Assembly: GCF_000330705.1 (NCBI RefSeq)
Contig: NZ_ANAM01000001.1
Location: forward strand, 434,001 to 498,000
Reading direction: 5' to 3'
DNA: 64,000 bases
Origin: Salinicoccus carnicancri Crm
Lineage (GTDB): Bacteria; Bacillota; Bacilli; Staphylococcales; Salinicoccaceae
The stretch's first letter is position 1. Every line of letters starts with the position of its first letter. Positions 1 through 9,479 of the stretch are shown here, piece by piece. The translations under genes and the position numbers were made by a program. Below the pieces are notes generated by a model. The model was not told the origin of the DNA and did no database searches. It worked only from the letters and a program-made list of their open reading frames with translations.

Positions 1-150
1 ATGGGTATTAAAGTCAACCGGACGCCGTACTTCAGTGAGTTCTACTATGATGATGCACGGCTGGTCTGCTTCAACAACGGCCGGATATTGATTCATGATA
101 CCGGCGGTATCGACCGGGCACGAACGCTGGTCGATCAGCTGTTCGGCTAG
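1..150 (+). CDS. moeB: MoeB/ThiF-type adenylyltransferase, C-terminal end (partial)
   Basis: The first 150 bases are open and translate to about 49 residues ending in a tag stop. The segment FNNGRILIHDTGGIDRART followed by LVDQLFG resembles the extreme C-terminus of MoeB/ThiF proteins. In this family MoeB adenylates the C-terminal glycine of MoaD so it can be thiocarboxylated for molybdopterin synthesis. The gene enters from outside the window, so the ATG at base 1 is most likely an internal methionine. Its position directly before moaB, in a cluster holding every other Moco gene, supports MoeB over ThiF. The E1 catalytic domain is not visible here. Confidence 0.75.
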   Translation: MGIKVNRTPYFSEFYYDDARLVCFNNGRILIHDTGGIDRARTLVDQLFG

Positions 151-170
151 ACATACAGGGAGGGATGATC

Positions 171-671
171 ATGAGCATCATAGACAGGGTTGAAGGCACC
201 ATCAAGACGGCCGTCATTACCGTCAGCGATACGCGGACGAAGGAGACGGACAAAGGCGGCCGGAAAGTGCTTGAATATTTGCGGGAAATGAACGCGGAAG
301 TGGCTCCGGCGGACTATATCATCGTCACGGATGACATGGAGGAAATCAGCCGGGCTGTAGAGGCTCTTGCCGCAAGGGGCATCGACGCCATCATCACGAC
401 GGGAGGCACCGGCATTGCGGCGCGTGATGTGACGATAGAGGCGGTGCGGCCTTTATTCGACAAGGAGATTGAAGGATTCGGTGAAATATTCCGCATGCTC
501 AGTTTCACTGAAGACATCGGTTCAAGGAGTATATTATCAAGGGCGGTGGCCGGCACCATCGGAAGCACTGTGGTCTTCACACTGCCGGGTTCATCCGGGG
601 CCGTGACTCTCGCAATGGAACGGCTCGTCGCCCCTGAGCTGAACCATTGTGTGCACGAGCTGCATAAATGA
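171..671 (+). CDS. moaB: Molybdenum cofactor biosynthesis protein MoaB (MPT adenylyltransferase)
   Basis: MoaB/MogA-family protein of about 166 residues. It adenylates molybdopterin ahead of molybdate insertion by MoeA, in the cytoplasm. The family signatures TGGTGIAARDVT and, near the C-terminus, LPGSSGAV are both present, and length is normal. Two in-frame ATGs exist at 165 and 171. I chose 171 because the AGGGAGG at 157-163 sits 7 bases from it, but almost touches the first ATG. The gene follows moeB by 20 bases and probably shares its transcript. It converges with moaC, whose stop lies 1 base away. Confidence 0.93.
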   Translation: MSIIDRVEGTIKTAVITVSDTRTKETDKGGRKVLEYLREMNAEVAPADYIIVTDDMEEISRAVEALAARGIDAIITTGGTGIAARDVTIEAVRPLFDKEIEGFGEIFRMLSFTEDIGSRSILSRAVAGTIGSTVVFTLPGSSGAVTLAMERLVAPELNHCVHELHK

Positions 672-672
672 T

Positions 673-1152
673 TCAGTCCCGTCTGTAATGACCCGACTTT
701 CCGCCGGTTTTCTCCATCAGCTGTGTTTCCCTGATGACCATGCCCTTGTCCAGGGCCTTGCACATATCGTAGATGGTGAGTGCGGCAGCCGAAGCGGCTG
801 TCAGTGCTTCCATTTCGACGCCGGTTTGGCCTGTGGTCTTCACTGCTGCCGTAATGTGCAGCAAATATGAACCGCCTGTTTCCCATGTGAATGAGACATC
901 AATGCCCGACAGGGGCAGCGGATGGCACATCGGGATGATCTGGGCAGTGTTTTTCGCAGCCATGACTGCAGACACCTGTGCAACCGCAAGCACATCCCCC
1001 TTTTTGACAGTGCCTTCTGTAATTCCCCGGTAAATTTCCGGAGTGACTTCAAGTATGCTTTTGGCGACGGCAGTCCGAGCGGTTATATCCTTATCCGAGA
1101 CATCGACCATGCGGGCCCTGCCTTCCTGGTTGAAATGACTGAATTCTGACAT
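673..1152 (-). CDS. moaC: Cyclic pyranopterin monophosphate synthase MoaC
   Basis: MoaC converts the 3',8-cyclo-GTP made by MoaA into cyclic pyranopterin monophosphate, the first committed Moco intermediate. The 159-residue protein has full family length. It shows the conserved blocks [12 protein letters not shown] and [18 protein letters not shown] followed by CKALDKGM, which carry the active-site His, Glu, Lys and Asp residues. An AAGGGTG ribosome site precedes the ATG. It is the only Moco gene here on the minus strand. The 62-base gap to moeA must hold divergent promoters; a TATAAT lies at 1172-1177. Confidence 0.95.
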   Translation of the reverse strand: MSEFSHFNQEGRARMVDVSDKDITARTAVAKSILEVTPEIYRGITEGTVKKGDVLAVAQVSAVMAAKNTAQIIPMCHPLPLSGIDVSFTWETGGSYLLHITAAVKTTGQTGVEMEALTAASAAALTIYDMCKALDKGMVIRETQLMEKTGGKSGHYRRD

Positions 1153-1214
1153 TTATAACACCCTTTCCATTATAATGAGTATAACAAAATAATTGTGATG
1201 AAAGTAGGGATAGA

Positions 1215-2471
1215 ATGACGATCAACCGTACACCAATCAGCGTCCGGGAAGCCCTCGGCCGAGTAATTGACAATATCGGGCGGCTGCCGCAAGAGAGGGT
1301 TCCCTATACTGAGAGCTACGGGCGCATACTGGCGGCCGGTCTTACAGCGACAGACGATGTGCCGCTGTTCACCAAGTCCGCGATGGACGGGTTCGCCATC
1401 CGTTCGGAAGACAGTACCGGGGCATCCGGCGAGTGCCGGATCGCCTTCAAAGTGGTGGAGGAAATCCCGGCAGGCGCAAGCAGCGACTACGTGCTCGCAC
1501 CGAATGAGGCGTTCAGGATCATGACCGGGGCGGAAGTGCCCAGGAGCGCGGATGCGGTCGTCATGTTCGAACAGGCGAAAGAGACAGAGGGCGGGTTCAC
1601 TGTCAGGAAAACGTTCAGCCCGGATGAAAATATTGCGCTGCAGGGTGAGGAGTGCAAAACCGGTGATGTAATCGTACCGGAGGGGACATTCGTCAATCCG
1701 GGGACCGTCGCCACACTCGCCACTTTCGGCTACAGCAGCGTGGAAGTATACCGCCGGCCGGTGGTCGGCATCATGTCGACGGGCAGTGAACTGCTTGATG
1801 TCGATGACCCGCCTGAGCGCGGGAAGATCCGCAATTCGAACGGGCCGATGATCCAGAGTCAGCTGAAGCGCATGAATATCGACGGCCGGCTGTATAAACT
1901 TGAGGCGGATGACCTGGATACGCTGACGGCGCGCGTCCGTGAGATGCTTTCGGAAGTCGATGCGGTCATTACGACCGGCGGCGTGTCCGTCGGGGATTAC
2001 GATCATCTGCCGGCATTGTACAAAAATCTCGGGGCGGTCGAGCTGTTCAACAAGGTCGGCATGCGTCCCGGAAGCGTGACGACGGTCAGTGTCCTTGGCG
2101 ATAAGCCTCTGTTCGGTTTGAGCGGCAACCCTTCGGCCTGCTATTCGGGGTTTGAGCTGTTCGTGCGTCCGGCGCTTCTTAAGATGATGGGGCATGACAA
2201 AATCTATGCGCCGGTGGTGGAGGGTGTCCTGGATGAGGGCTTCAGCAAAGCGAATCCGTTCACCCGCTTCATCCGGGCGGAGATCGAATACCGTGACGGC
2301 CGGGTCATGGCGCGTCCATCCGGCTTCAACAAATCCAATGCCGTGACCTCAATCGCCAAAAGCAACGGTATCATCGTGCTGCCGGGCGGTACACGCGGCT
2401 TTGAAAAAGGGGATGCCGTCAGGGTGATGATGACTGATATGACGACGGGAACGGACCGTTTTGACATATGA
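1215..2471 (+). CDS. moeA: Molybdopterin molybdotransferase MoeA
   Basis: MoeA inserts molybdate into adenylated molybdopterin to give mature Mo-MPT. The 418-residue protein has normal length and shows the MoeA-specific N-terminal PLFTKSAMDGFAI block, which contains the SAMDG motif. The MogA-like domain has TTGGVSVGDYDHL and the LSGNPSACYSGFELFVRP segment, followed by a small beta-barrel domain IV. A GTAGGGAT ribosome site precedes the ATG. Its TGA overlaps the ATG of mobB as ATGA, so the two are translationally coupled. Confidence 0.96.
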   Translation: MTINRTPISVREALGRVIDNIGRLPQERVPYTESYGRILAAGLTATDDVPLFTKSAMDGFAIRSEDSTGASGECRIAFKVVEEIPAGASSDYVLAPNEAFRIMTGAEVPRSADAVVMFEQAKETEGGFTVRKTFSPDENIALQGEECKTGDVIVPEGTFVNPGTVATLATFGYSSVEVYRRPVVGIMSTGSELLDVDDPPERGKIRNSNGPMIQSQLKRMNIDGRLYKLEADDLDTLTARVREMLSEVDAVITTGGVSVGDYDHLPALYKNLGAVELFNKVGMRPGSVTTVSVLGDKPLFGLSGNPSACYSGFELFVRPALLKMMGHDKIYAPVVEGVLDEGFSKANPFTRFIRAEIEYRDGRVMARPSGFNKSNAVTSIAKSNGIIVLPGGTRGFEKGDAVRVMMTDMTTGTDRFDI

Positions 2472-2929
2472 AGATCCTCCAGATTACAGGATACAAGGAC
2501 TCCGGAAAGACAGCCGTGGTCAACCGCATGGTTGAAAGCCTCAAGGCAGAGGGGCACAGAGTCGCGGTCATCAAAAGTCATCATGATGACGATGTGGTCA
2601 TGGCAAGCAGGACCGACAGTGAATCCTTCACCCGTTCGGGTGCCGACTACAGCATACTGAACACCCCCGGGATGTCGATGCAGGTGAAAAGGGAGGTGCC
2701 CGAGCTGAAATGGCAGCTCGCGCATCTCGAGGGTGAGGGCGTCGATTGCGTACTGATCGAAGGCTACAAAGCACTTGGCTGTCCCAAGATCTTTCTGAGC
2801 CATTCATTCCGGCACGGTCATACAAATGTTGATAATATCGGCCTTCAGAATGTATTAAAGACCTTTGATATAAGGTATGATGAAGAGAGAATAATGGATT
2901 GGTTCAGGGAATGGAGTTCTGACATATGA
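2468..2929 (+). CDS. mobB: Molybdopterin-guanine dinucleotide biosynthesis protein MobB
   Basis: MobB is a small P-loop GTP-binding accessory to MobA in making the guanine dinucleotide form of the cofactor. The 153-residue protein starts with ITGYKDSGKTAVVNRMV, a Walker A motif of the MobB type. Later blocks KSHHDDD and DCVLIEGYKALGCPKI are characteristic of the family. It is coupled by 4-base ATGA overlaps to moeA before it and moaE after it. Confidence 0.94.
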   Translation: MKILQITGYKDSGKTAVVNRMVESLKAEGHRVAVIKSHHDDDVVMASRTDSESFTRSGADYSILNTPGMSMQVKREVPELKWQLAHLEGEGVDCVLIEGYKALGCPKIFLSHSFRHGHTNVDNIGLQNVLKTFDIRYDEERIMDWFREWSSDI

Positions 2930-3372
2930 AACAATATGAAATTACAGAAGAGCCGCTCGATATCAGTAAATATCATTCATATGCAATCAACGGGAGCCAG
3001 GGGGCGGTCTGCATGTTCACTGGCCATGTCAGGGAATGGACGAAAGGTACGCGCACCGTGCACCTGGATTATGAAGCCTACAAGCCGATGGCGGAGAAGA
3101 AACTTGCCGAGATCGGTGAGGAGATCAGTGAAAGATGGCCGGGTGTGATCACGACGATCGCCCACCGCACAGGCAAGCTTGAAATATCCGACATCGCGGT
3201 GGTGATCGTCACGAGCGCTCCGCACCGCGAGGACAGCTACCGCGCCAATGAATATGCCATCGAGCGCATCAAGGAAACCGTACCGATATGGAAAAAGGAA
3301 ATATGGGAAGACGGCGAAGAATGGATCGGGGATTCGCGCCGGTATCATTCCAGTCTGGAGGAGGATAAGTGA
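2926..3372 (+). CDS. moaE: Molybdopterin synthase catalytic subunit MoaE
   Basis: MoaE is the large subunit of molybdopterin synthase, which transfers sulfur from thiocarboxylated MoaD onto cyclic pyranopterin monophosphate. The 148-residue protein shows CMFTGHVREWTKG, then LDYEAYKPMAEKK, IAHRTGKLEISD and APHREDSYRANEYAIERIK. The catalytic-lysine region PIWKKEIWEDGEEWIG is present. Length is typical. It overlaps mobB by 4 bases and its TGA shares one base with the moaD ATG, so MoaE and MoaD are likely made in balanced amounts. Confidence 0.96.
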   Translation: MKQYEITEEPLDISKYHSYAINGSQGAVCMFTGHVREWTKGTRTVHLDYEAYKPMAEKKLAEIGEEISERWPGVITTIAHRTGKLEISDIAVVIVTSAPHREDSYRANEYAIERIKETVPIWKKEIWEDGEEWIGDSRRYHSSLEEDK

Positions 3373-3605
3373 TGAATGTACTGCTTTTTGCCGGCCTGAA
3401 GGAAAAGATCGGAAACAGCCGCATCACACTGCCTGTTGAGGAAACGATTACGGCAGGGAACCTGAGAAAACTCATGTATGAAGAATTTCCGCAGATAACA
3501 GGAGATGTGTTCCAGATTGCCTGCAATGAATCATTTGTCAAAGATGCCCATATTATTTCACCGGCTGACGAAGTGGCACTGATCCCGCCTGTGAGCGGCG
3601 GATGA
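3372..3605 (+). CDS. moaD: Molybdopterin synthase sulfur carrier subunit MoaD
   Basis: MoaD is a ubiquitin-fold sulfur carrier whose C-terminal Gly-Gly is adenylated by MoeB and then thiocarboxylated. The 77-residue product ends in ALIPPVSGG, the canonical Gly-Gly tail, and begins VLLFAGLKEKIG as expected. ATG 3372 overlaps the moaE stop; a GTG one codon earlier is also in frame. A GGAGGA just upstream serves as ribosome site. The stop overlaps the mobA start. Confidence 0.95.
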   Translation: MNVLLFAGLKEKIGNSRITLPVEETITAGNLRKLMYEEFPQITGDVFQIACNESFVKDAHIISPADEVALIPPVSGG

Positions 3606-4177
3606 TGAAAACCGTCGGAGTGATCCTGGCGGGAGGGAACTCCACCAGATTCGGTGAAGATAAGGCACTTTATGAACTTCGGGGGAAACCGATGTATGAA
3701 CATATTGCAGAGGCGATGAAGGAATCGGGCACAGTCAAGGAGATCATGGTGAGCACCAACAGGAGGCTCGCCGGCTCATTCAGCTACGAGACAGTGACGG
3801 ACTTGCCCGGGTTCCTGGATAAAGGGCCGCTCGGCGGAATATATGCGGCTGCAAAACACCGCCCCGGCTGCAGGCTCATGGTAGTTTCGTGCGATACGCC
3901 CTATGTGCCGGCCGGATGGCTTCTGAAACTGCACGGGGTGGCACAGGCTTATGAGGAGACGCTCATACTTACTGAGGAAGCAGGGCAGATCCATCCTCTG
4001 ATCGGAATCTATCAGGGGGAGGGTCTCGCCGGGGCACTGAGAACACAGCTTGAAACGCACAGGCTGAGCATGCGTGCATTTCTTGAAAACAGGCAAACGG
4101 CAACACTGGACGCAACGGCGCATGGAGTGCATGGGGACGCACTGGTAAATATAAACCGGAGGATGGACATCCTCTAG
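3602..4177 (+). CDS. mobA: Molybdenum cofactor guanylyltransferase MobA
   Basis: MobA transfers GMP from GTP to Mo-MPT to form the MGD cofactor used by nitrate reductase and formate dehydrogenase-type enzymes. The nucleotidyltransferase signature VILAGGNSTRFGEDKAL lies at residues 7-23, and the metal-binding region VVSCDTPYVP follows at about 98-107. Length (191) is normal. Adjacent ATGs at 3602 and 3605 are both possible starts; the first overlaps the moaD stop. Confidence 0.94.
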   Translation: MMKTVGVILAGGNSTRFGEDKALYELRGKPMYEHIAEAMKESGTVKEIMVSTNRRLAGSFSYETVTDLPGFLDKGPLGGIYAAAKHRPGCRLMVVSCDTPYVPAGWLLKLHGVAQAYEETLILTEEAGQIHPLIGIYQGEGLAGALRTQLETHRLSMRAFLENRQTATLDATAHGVHGDALVNINRRMDIL

Positions 4178-4189
4178 GGAGGGGGAACT

Positions 4190-5212
4190 ATGGTCGAATC
4201 AATTACAGATAAATTCGGCAGACCGATCAGGGATCTGCGCATATCGGTCACTGACCGGTGCAATTTCAGGTGCAGATACTGCATGCCGAAAGAGATTTTC
4301 GGTGATGATTTTGAGTTCATGAAAAGAGAGGAACTCCTGTCATTCGAAGAACTGGAACGTATCGCCCGTATATATGCGGAACTGGGTGTGAAAAAACTGA
4401 GGATCACAGGTGGTGAACCGCTGCTCAGAAAAGACCTCCACGAACTGATTGCAAAACTTGCCGATATTCCGGGAATTGAAGATATCGGCATGACGACCAA
4501 CGGCATGCTGTTGAAAAAGCACGGACAGAAACTGTATGATGCCGGGCTGAGGCGCCTGAACATCAGCCTGGATGCGATGGATGACGAGCTGTTCGGTGCA
4601 ATCAACGACCGGGGCATCGGAACATCACGCATCATAGAACAGATAGAATATGCGATATCCATCGGCTTTAAGATAAAGATCAACATGGTCGTGCAAAAGG
4701 GGCTGAACGAACATGAAATACTGCCGATGGCGCGGTTCTTCAAAACGCTGCCGGTAACGCTCCGCTTCATAGAATTCATGGATGTCGGAAATGACAACGG
4801 CTGGAACTTCGATAAAGTGGTGACAAAAAAAGAGATACTTGAAACACTGCAGGACGAATTCGACCTGGAACCGCTTGAGCCGGCGTATTACGGCGAAGTG
4901 GCGAAAGTGTACCGCCACAGGGATGCAGAGTCCCACCTGGGCTTCATCACAAGTGTTTCGGAAAGCTTCTGTTCAACCTGCACACGGGCACGGCTGTCAT
5001 CCGACGGCAAGTTCTACGGCTGCCTGTTTGCAACCGACGGTTTCGATATACGGACGCTGCTCAGAGAAGGGATATCGGATCGCCGGCTCAAAGAGACGCT
5101 GACGGGTGTATGGAACAGAAGGGATGACCGTTATTCGGATCTGCGGACGGAGATTACCGCCGAACGCCGCAGACAACGCAAAAAAATCAATATGAGTTAT
5201 ATCGGGGGATAA
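4190..5212 (+). CDS. moaA: GTP 3',8-cyclase MoaA (radical SAM)
   Basis: MoaA is a radical-SAM enzyme that rearranges GTP to 3',8-cyclo-GTP, the first step of Moco synthesis. The N-terminal cluster motif [11 protein letters not shown] (CxxxCxxC) is visible, as is the [17 protein letters not shown]-binding block. The second C-terminal cluster appears as [18 protein letters not shown]. The protein ends with Gly-Gly, which the family needs for activity. Length is the usual 340. A strong GGGAGGGGGAA ribosome site precedes ATG 4190. It closes the Moco operon; a terminator follows. Confidence 0.97.
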   Translation: MVESITDKFGRPIRDLRISVTDRCNFRCRYCMPKEIFGDDFEFMKREELLSFEELERIARIYAELGVKKLRITGGEPLLRKDLHELIAKLADIPGIEDIGMTTNGMLLKKHGQKLYDAGLRRLNISLDAMDDELFGAINDRGIGTSRIIEQIEYAISIGFKIKINMVVQKGLNEHEILPMARFFKTLPVTLRFIEFMDVGNDNGWNFDKVVTKKEILETLQDEFDLEPLEPAYYGEVAKVYRHRDAESHLGFITSVSESFCSTCTRARLSSDGKFYGCLFATDGFDIRTLLREGISDRRLKETLTGVWNRRDDRYSDLRTEITAERRRQRKKINMSYIGG

Positions 5213-5238
5213 ACGTGGAGGCAACTTCACGTTTTTTG
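5212..5238 (+). terminator. Intrinsic terminator after moaA
   Basis: AACGTG and CACGTT arms with a GA-rich loop are followed by a run of T. It separates the Moco operon from cydDC. Confidence 0.75.
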
Positions 5239-5256
5239 TAACTGGAAAGGAATGTT

Positions 5257-6828
5257 ATGAAAATCAATATACCCGTAAGACAACTGGTACTGTATGTGCT
5301 GCTATGCCTCGGTGCAGTCGGTGCATTCATATTATTCGGGCATAATATTTCAAAGGTGCTGTCGGATATCGTGATCGGGGGCAATCCCCCCGGGGCGGCC
5401 GATGTCATGTGGATGGCCGGATTCTTTGCGCTGTCTGCCCTGCTTACGTTTCTGTACAGGGTCGTGAGCCGGCGGACGGCGAATGCGCGCATTGAAAGGC
5501 TCGGGCAGAAGGTGCTCGGAAAAATTGACGACAGGACCGTGAAATATTCGGAATCCATGATGAATGCCGTCTTTGTGCACCTTGAAAAATATCGTCCGTT
5601 CGAGAAAGTGTTCATCCCGACGATCATCCAGACCCTGGTGCGGCTTTGTACCATAATAATCGCCATGTTCTTCATCCACAGGGCTGCGGCTTTCATCATG
5701 CTGTTCACCGCCCCCTTTGTGCCACTGTACTACGTGCTTGTCGGGCTCAGGACGGCAGACGAATCAAAGGACCGTGCCACCCAGTTCGATGCGCTCGGCA
5801 CTTTATTCCTCAACCTGATCCGCGGGAAGAACACGGTGAGGGACACGCAGTCGGGACAGACTGTGGCGGAGCGCCTCAGGGCGTTCAATGAAAGATATGT
5901 CAAAGACACGATGGCCATTTTGAAGTATGCGTTCCAGTCCACCCTGATGCTTGAGTTCATCACAATACTCGGCATCGGGCTGATTGCGCTTGAAGTGGGG
6001 CTCGAGATCATCATCTTCGAAAGCATCACTTTCTACGCAGCCTTCTTTACGCTGCTTCTTGCCCCTGAATTTTATAACGCACTGAAAGTGCTCGGCATAG
6101 AATTCCACAACGGCAAGCTCGCACAGGGGCATCTGGAAGTGATTGAGGAATGGCTCGAAAAAGAGGGCGGGGAGACGGATTACCGACTGATCGGTACAGA
6201 TGGAAATGCTGTGGAACTGAAGAACATCAGCATCGGGCACAACACCACCACTCTCCTTGCTCAGACGGACCTGAAAGTGCCGTCCGCCGGGTTTACAGCG
6301 ATTACGGGACCTTCGGGGATAGGCAAGACGACACTGCTCAGAACCATTCTGGGACTGCACCGTCCTGAAGAGGGCGAAGTGTGGGTCAGAAGTGATGATA
6401 TCGGCTATATATCCGACCAGGTGTATTTCTCGGATACCACCATATATGATTATGTGTCGGAAGGTAATTACGAAGAGGCGGAGGTTTCGGCCATACTCGA
6501 TGAACTTGGCATGACAAAAAGCATCAATAACCTGGATGAAGGCATCCATACGCGGATTGTGAACCACAGCATCCCCCTGTCCGGCGGTGAAATCGTCCGG
6601 CTCAAAATGGCACGGGTGCTGATACGGCGGCCGGGGATCATCCTGATGGATGAACCCACCGAGTTCCTGGACGCCAGAACTGAGCAACTCGTCATGGACC
6701 ACCTCGAAAAACTCAAACAAGACGCTGCAATCATCGCCGTCGTCCACCGCAGGCAACTGCTGAAGATAGCAGACCGGCATTACACCTTGAGCGACGGGCG
6801 GATCGTACCGCAGGAAGGAGGGCACTGA
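5257..6828 (+). CDS. cydD: Thiol reductant ABC exporter subunit CydD
   Basis: CydD is half of the heterodimeric CydDC ABC transporter that exports glutathione or cysteine-type thiols and is needed to assemble cytochrome bd. The N-terminal half has five to six hydrophobic segments and the LLLAPEFYNALKVLG block typical of CydD. The ATPase domain has Walker A GPSGIGKTT near residue 350, signature LSGGE near 440, Walker B ILMDEPTE near 462 and the H-loop VVHRR. At 523 residues it is slightly shorter than average. An AAAGGA ribosome site precedes the ATG. It overlaps cydC as TGATG. No cydAB genes are in the window. Confidence 0.88.
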   Translation: MKINIPVRQLVLYVLLCLGAVGAFILFGHNISKVLSDIVIGGNPPGAADVMWMAGFFALSALLTFLYRVVSRRTANARIERLGQKVLGKIDDRTVKYSESMMNAVFVHLEKYRPFEKVFIPTIIQTLVRLCTIIIAMFFIHRAAAFIMLFTAPFVPLYYVLVGLRTADESKDRATQFDALGTLFLNLIRGKNTVRDTQSGQTVAERLRAFNERYVKDTMAILKYAFQSTLMLEFITILGIGLIALEVGLEIIIFESITFYAAFFTLLLAPEFYNALKVLGIEFHNGKLAQGHLEVIEEWLEKEGGETDYRLIGTDGNAVELKNISIGHNTTTLLAQTDLKVPSAGFTAITGPSGIGKTTLLRTILGLHRPEEGEVWVRSDDIGYISDQVYFSDTTIYDYVSEGNYEEAEVSAILDELGMTKSINNLDEGIHTRIVNHSIPLSGGEIVRLKMARVLIRRPGIILMDEPTEFLDARTEQLVMDHLEKLKQDAAIIAVVHRRQLLKIADRHYTLSDGRIVPQEGGH

Positions 6829-8444
6829 TGGGATATCTTACAGGAGAAAGGAAACAGGTCTTCTACAGCATCCTGCTCGGCCTTGCCGGCGGACTCGTCG
6901 GTGTGGCGCTGTTCGGCCTCAGCGGCTATATGATCAGTCTGAGTTTCTTCGAGCCGCCGTTTTTCGTCATAATACTGATCATTGCGGTCATCAAGCTGTT
7001 CGGCATGATGAAGGGGGCCTTCAGGTATATCGAACGGCTCCTGTCACACGAAGCAACATTCCAGATGATCGGCAGGCTCCGGCTGAACTATTTCAGGAAG
7101 TCTCTTGCACTCGATGAAGACACGCACAGCGCCAGATTCATCCAGCGGCTGAACCAGCATTTCGACCGCGTGGAGGACTACTACATCAGGATCATCTACC
7201 CGTATATCACAGCAGCGCTGCTCACGCTCATCCTCATCATGCTCGCCGGCTATATCAATATTGAGAGCGTTCTCCTGATGACGGGGGCATCGCTCCTCCT
7301 CCTTTTTGCGGTTCCGAAGCTTTTTGAAAGGCTGAACCATGAGGAAGCCGGACGGAGGGAGGAGACGGACAGCACATTCTATATGAAACTCTATCACTAT
7401 ATCCATGACTATACCGACCTTTTCGTGACAAAAAGGGCAAAAAGCCATAAAGTGAAGCTGGACGGCTATCTGTCCCGGATCAGGCATAGTGAAGACCGTC
7501 AGGACCTATTTGACAGCCTGATGGTCCTTGCTGCGAATATCATCCAAATTGCCGTACTGACCCTGATCATCTTCACCATGTACCGGGAAATACCAATGCT
7601 CGTTCCTATGGTCATGCTGCTCGCACTGAGCTACTTCGACCAGGTGATTCCTGTCATGCAGCCGGCGAGCAGATATCGGTCGGTGAAAGATGCAGTCGGG
7701 GAACTGGATGCCGAAGATACCACCCGGGATCCTGCAACGGAGGCATCTGAAGGCATCGGAAGGATATATATAAAAGGTCTCCGTTATAAGTACCGGGGCA
7801 CGGCTGCTGATGTATTGAAGGATGTCACTGCGGTCTTTGACGCAGGGCAGAAACACGCGCTCATCGGCAGCAGCGGATCGGGCAAGACGACGCTCCTTAA
7901 CAGCATCATAGAGGGTGGTGGCAGCGTCCATCTTTACGGAGGGGACGGCGAAACAGCAGGCACAATCCGGCAGGATGCGTCGATCATGCCCCAGCACCTC
8001 GATTTCTACAATGCCACTGTAGAAGACAACATCACGATGTTCGGACATATGGATGTCTCCCCTGAAACCATACGGCATCATCTCGAAACACTGGAGATGG
8101 CATATTATGCACCGGAGACGATGATCACCCATACAGGCAGGCTCTCGGGCGGTGAGGAGAAGCGCCTTCATTTCATCCGCATGATGGTGGAAAACCGGAA
8201 ATGGTGGATCATGGATGAACCGACCGCGCGCCTTGACGACAGGCTGAAACAGAAGATTTGGGACCGGGTCATGGCACAGGATACTGTCATCGTCAGTACC
8301 CATGACCTCAGCAGACTGGATGAATTCGACCAGATCCATTATATGGAAGAGGGCCGCATCATCGAATCCGGGAACTACAGCAGTCTGATGGTCCGCGGGG
8401 GTGCCGTATATGAGGCTGTCATGCGGTATGCCGATAAATTATAG
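6828..8444 (+). CDS. cydC: Thiol reductant ABC exporter subunit CydC
   Basis: CydC is the partner half-transporter of CydD. It opens with GLAGGLVGVALFGLSGYMIS and FRYIERLLSHEATF, both characteristic of CydC transmembrane domains. The ATPase has GSSGSGKTT near residue 346, LSGGEEKRL near 439 and WIMDEPTARLDD near 460. Length 538 is normal. Translation is coupled to cydD. No clear terminator is visible in the 63 bases before the next gene, so some read-through into the DegV gene is possible. Confidence 0.88.
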   Translation: MGYLTGERKQVFYSILLGLAGGLVGVALFGLSGYMISLSFFEPPFFVIILIIAVIKLFGMMKGAFRYIERLLSHEATFQMIGRLRLNYFRKSLALDEDTHSARFIQRLNQHFDRVEDYYIRIIYPYITAALLTLILIMLAGYINIESVLLMTGASLLLLFAVPKLFERLNHEEAGRREETDSTFYMKLYHYIHDYTDLFVTKRAKSHKVKLDGYLSRIRHSEDRQDLFDSLMVLAANIIQIAVLTLIIFTMYREIPMLVPMVMLLALSYFDQVIPVMQPASRYRSVKDAVGELDAEDTTRDPATEASEGIGRIYIKGLRYKYRGTAADVLKDVTAVFDAGQKHALIGSSGSGKTTLLNSIIEGGGSVHLYGGDGETAGTIRQDASIMPQHLDFYNATVEDNITMFGHMDVSPETIRHHLETLEMAYYAPETMITHTGRLSGGEEKRLHFIRMMVENRKWWIMDEPTARLDDRLKQKIWDRVMAQDTVIVSTHDLSRLDEFDQIHYMEEGRIIESGNYSSLMVRGGAVYEAVMRYADKL

Positions 8445-8507
8445 TAAACGGGAGCCTTAAATGCTAAACTTGGAGTAAATCAGAATGATTTCGGAAAGAG
8501 TGATTTA

Positions 8508-9359
8508 ATGAATAGAATCGCAATTGTTACAGACTCTGCCGCAGGTCTGTCAAAGGAATATATCGACCGGCATGATATCAGGGTGCTGCCGATGTCAGTG
8601 ATCATTGACGGGAAAGCCTACAGGGAAGGTGCTGATGCAACGACCGGTGAGATCTATGACATGCTGAAAGACAGCGGGGAAGGGGCGAAGACATCACAGC
8701 CCCTGTTCGGTGAGTTCATGGAAGTATATGAATCACTCGATAAGGATGAGGCGTACGACTCCATCGTGGCGATCCATGCTTCAAGCGAACTTACCGGCAC
8801 ATACCAGAGTTCGCTCAGCGCTTCGGCCGAGGTCCAAAAGACATTGCACGTTATAGATTCACGCATCGGAAGCTACCCGCTCGGAAAAATGATAGATACC
8901 GTGGTTGAAGCGCGCAGTTCCGGCGAATCTCTGCCTGGTGTGGTACAGAGAGTGAAGGATATGGCGCAACAGGCACAACTGTATCTGCTTCCCCAGAGTT
9001 TCGGCCAGCTGAGGAAGAGCGGGCGTGTATCCGCGTCACAGTCCATGCTGGCGTCGCTCCTTAATATCCATCTGAAACTGATGTTCGAAGACGGCAAAGT
9101 CATCGTCGGTGAAAAGGTCCGTACGAAAAAGAAACTCATCAACGCCGTGATGAACAGCCTGGAAGAGCATGTGAAAGAAGATGCGGTGCGTACGCTCGCC
9201 ATTGTCCATGCGGGCAATGAATCGCTGATCCATGACTGGAAAGAGCGCATCGAATCCCGTCTTGAAAACCTGGAACTCATCGTAGAACCGCTTGTCCCGG
9301 TTGCTGGTGTGCATACCGGACATGGTACAGTCGGGTTTGGATTCATAAAAGGATACTGA
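8508..9359 (+). CDS. DegV family fatty-acid-binding protein
   Basis: DegV proteins bind one fatty acid in a buried pocket. In staphylococci they act as FakB subunits presenting it to the kinase FakA, so that exogenous fatty acids enter phospholipids. This 283-residue copy has the family layout: IVTDSAAGLS at the N-terminus, KTSQPLFGEF, SSELTGTYQSS, a central VIDSRIGSYPLG and C-terminal GVHTGHGTVGFGF. It differs from the second DegV gene at 42.8 kb, so the two may bind different acyl chains, as FakB1 and FakB2 do. Which one it matches cannot be decided by eye. Confidence 0.9.
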   Translation: MNRIAIVTDSAAGLSKEYIDRHDIRVLPMSVIIDGKAYREGADATTGEIYDMLKDSGEGAKTSQPLFGEFMEVYESLDKDEAYDSIVAIHASSELTGTYQSSLSASAEVQKTLHVIDSRIGSYPLGKMIDTVVEARSSGESLPGVVQRVKDMAQQAQLYLLPQSFGQLRKSGRVSASQSMLASLLNIHLKLMFEDGKVIVGEKVRTKKKLINAVMNSLEEHVKEDAVRTLAIVHAGNESLIHDWKERIESRLENLELIVEPLVPVAGVHTGHGTVGFGFIKGY

Positions 9360-9363
9360 CTCA

Positions 9364-9391
9364 AAGATCCGGTGGCGACCGGATCTTTTTC
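9364..9391 (+). terminator. Intrinsic terminator after degV gene
   Basis: Arms AAGATCCGGT and ACCGGATCTT around a 4-base loop are followed by T residues. Confidence 0.85.
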
Positions 9392-9479
9392 ATCCATGAA
9401 ATATTTATGAATGTTATGTATATAGGTGGTAAAAGTGCATGAAATTATGATAGAATACCCTTAATTATTATGGCAAAAG

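Noticed and set aside
1170-2195. 341-residue minus-strand frame opposite moeA
   Set aside because: It is a shadow frame caused by high third-position GC. The plus strand encodes full-length MoeA with all motifs.
5803-6825. 340-residue minus-strand frame opposite cydD
   Set aside because: Shadow of the ABC transporter gene, whose Walker and signature motifs are intact.
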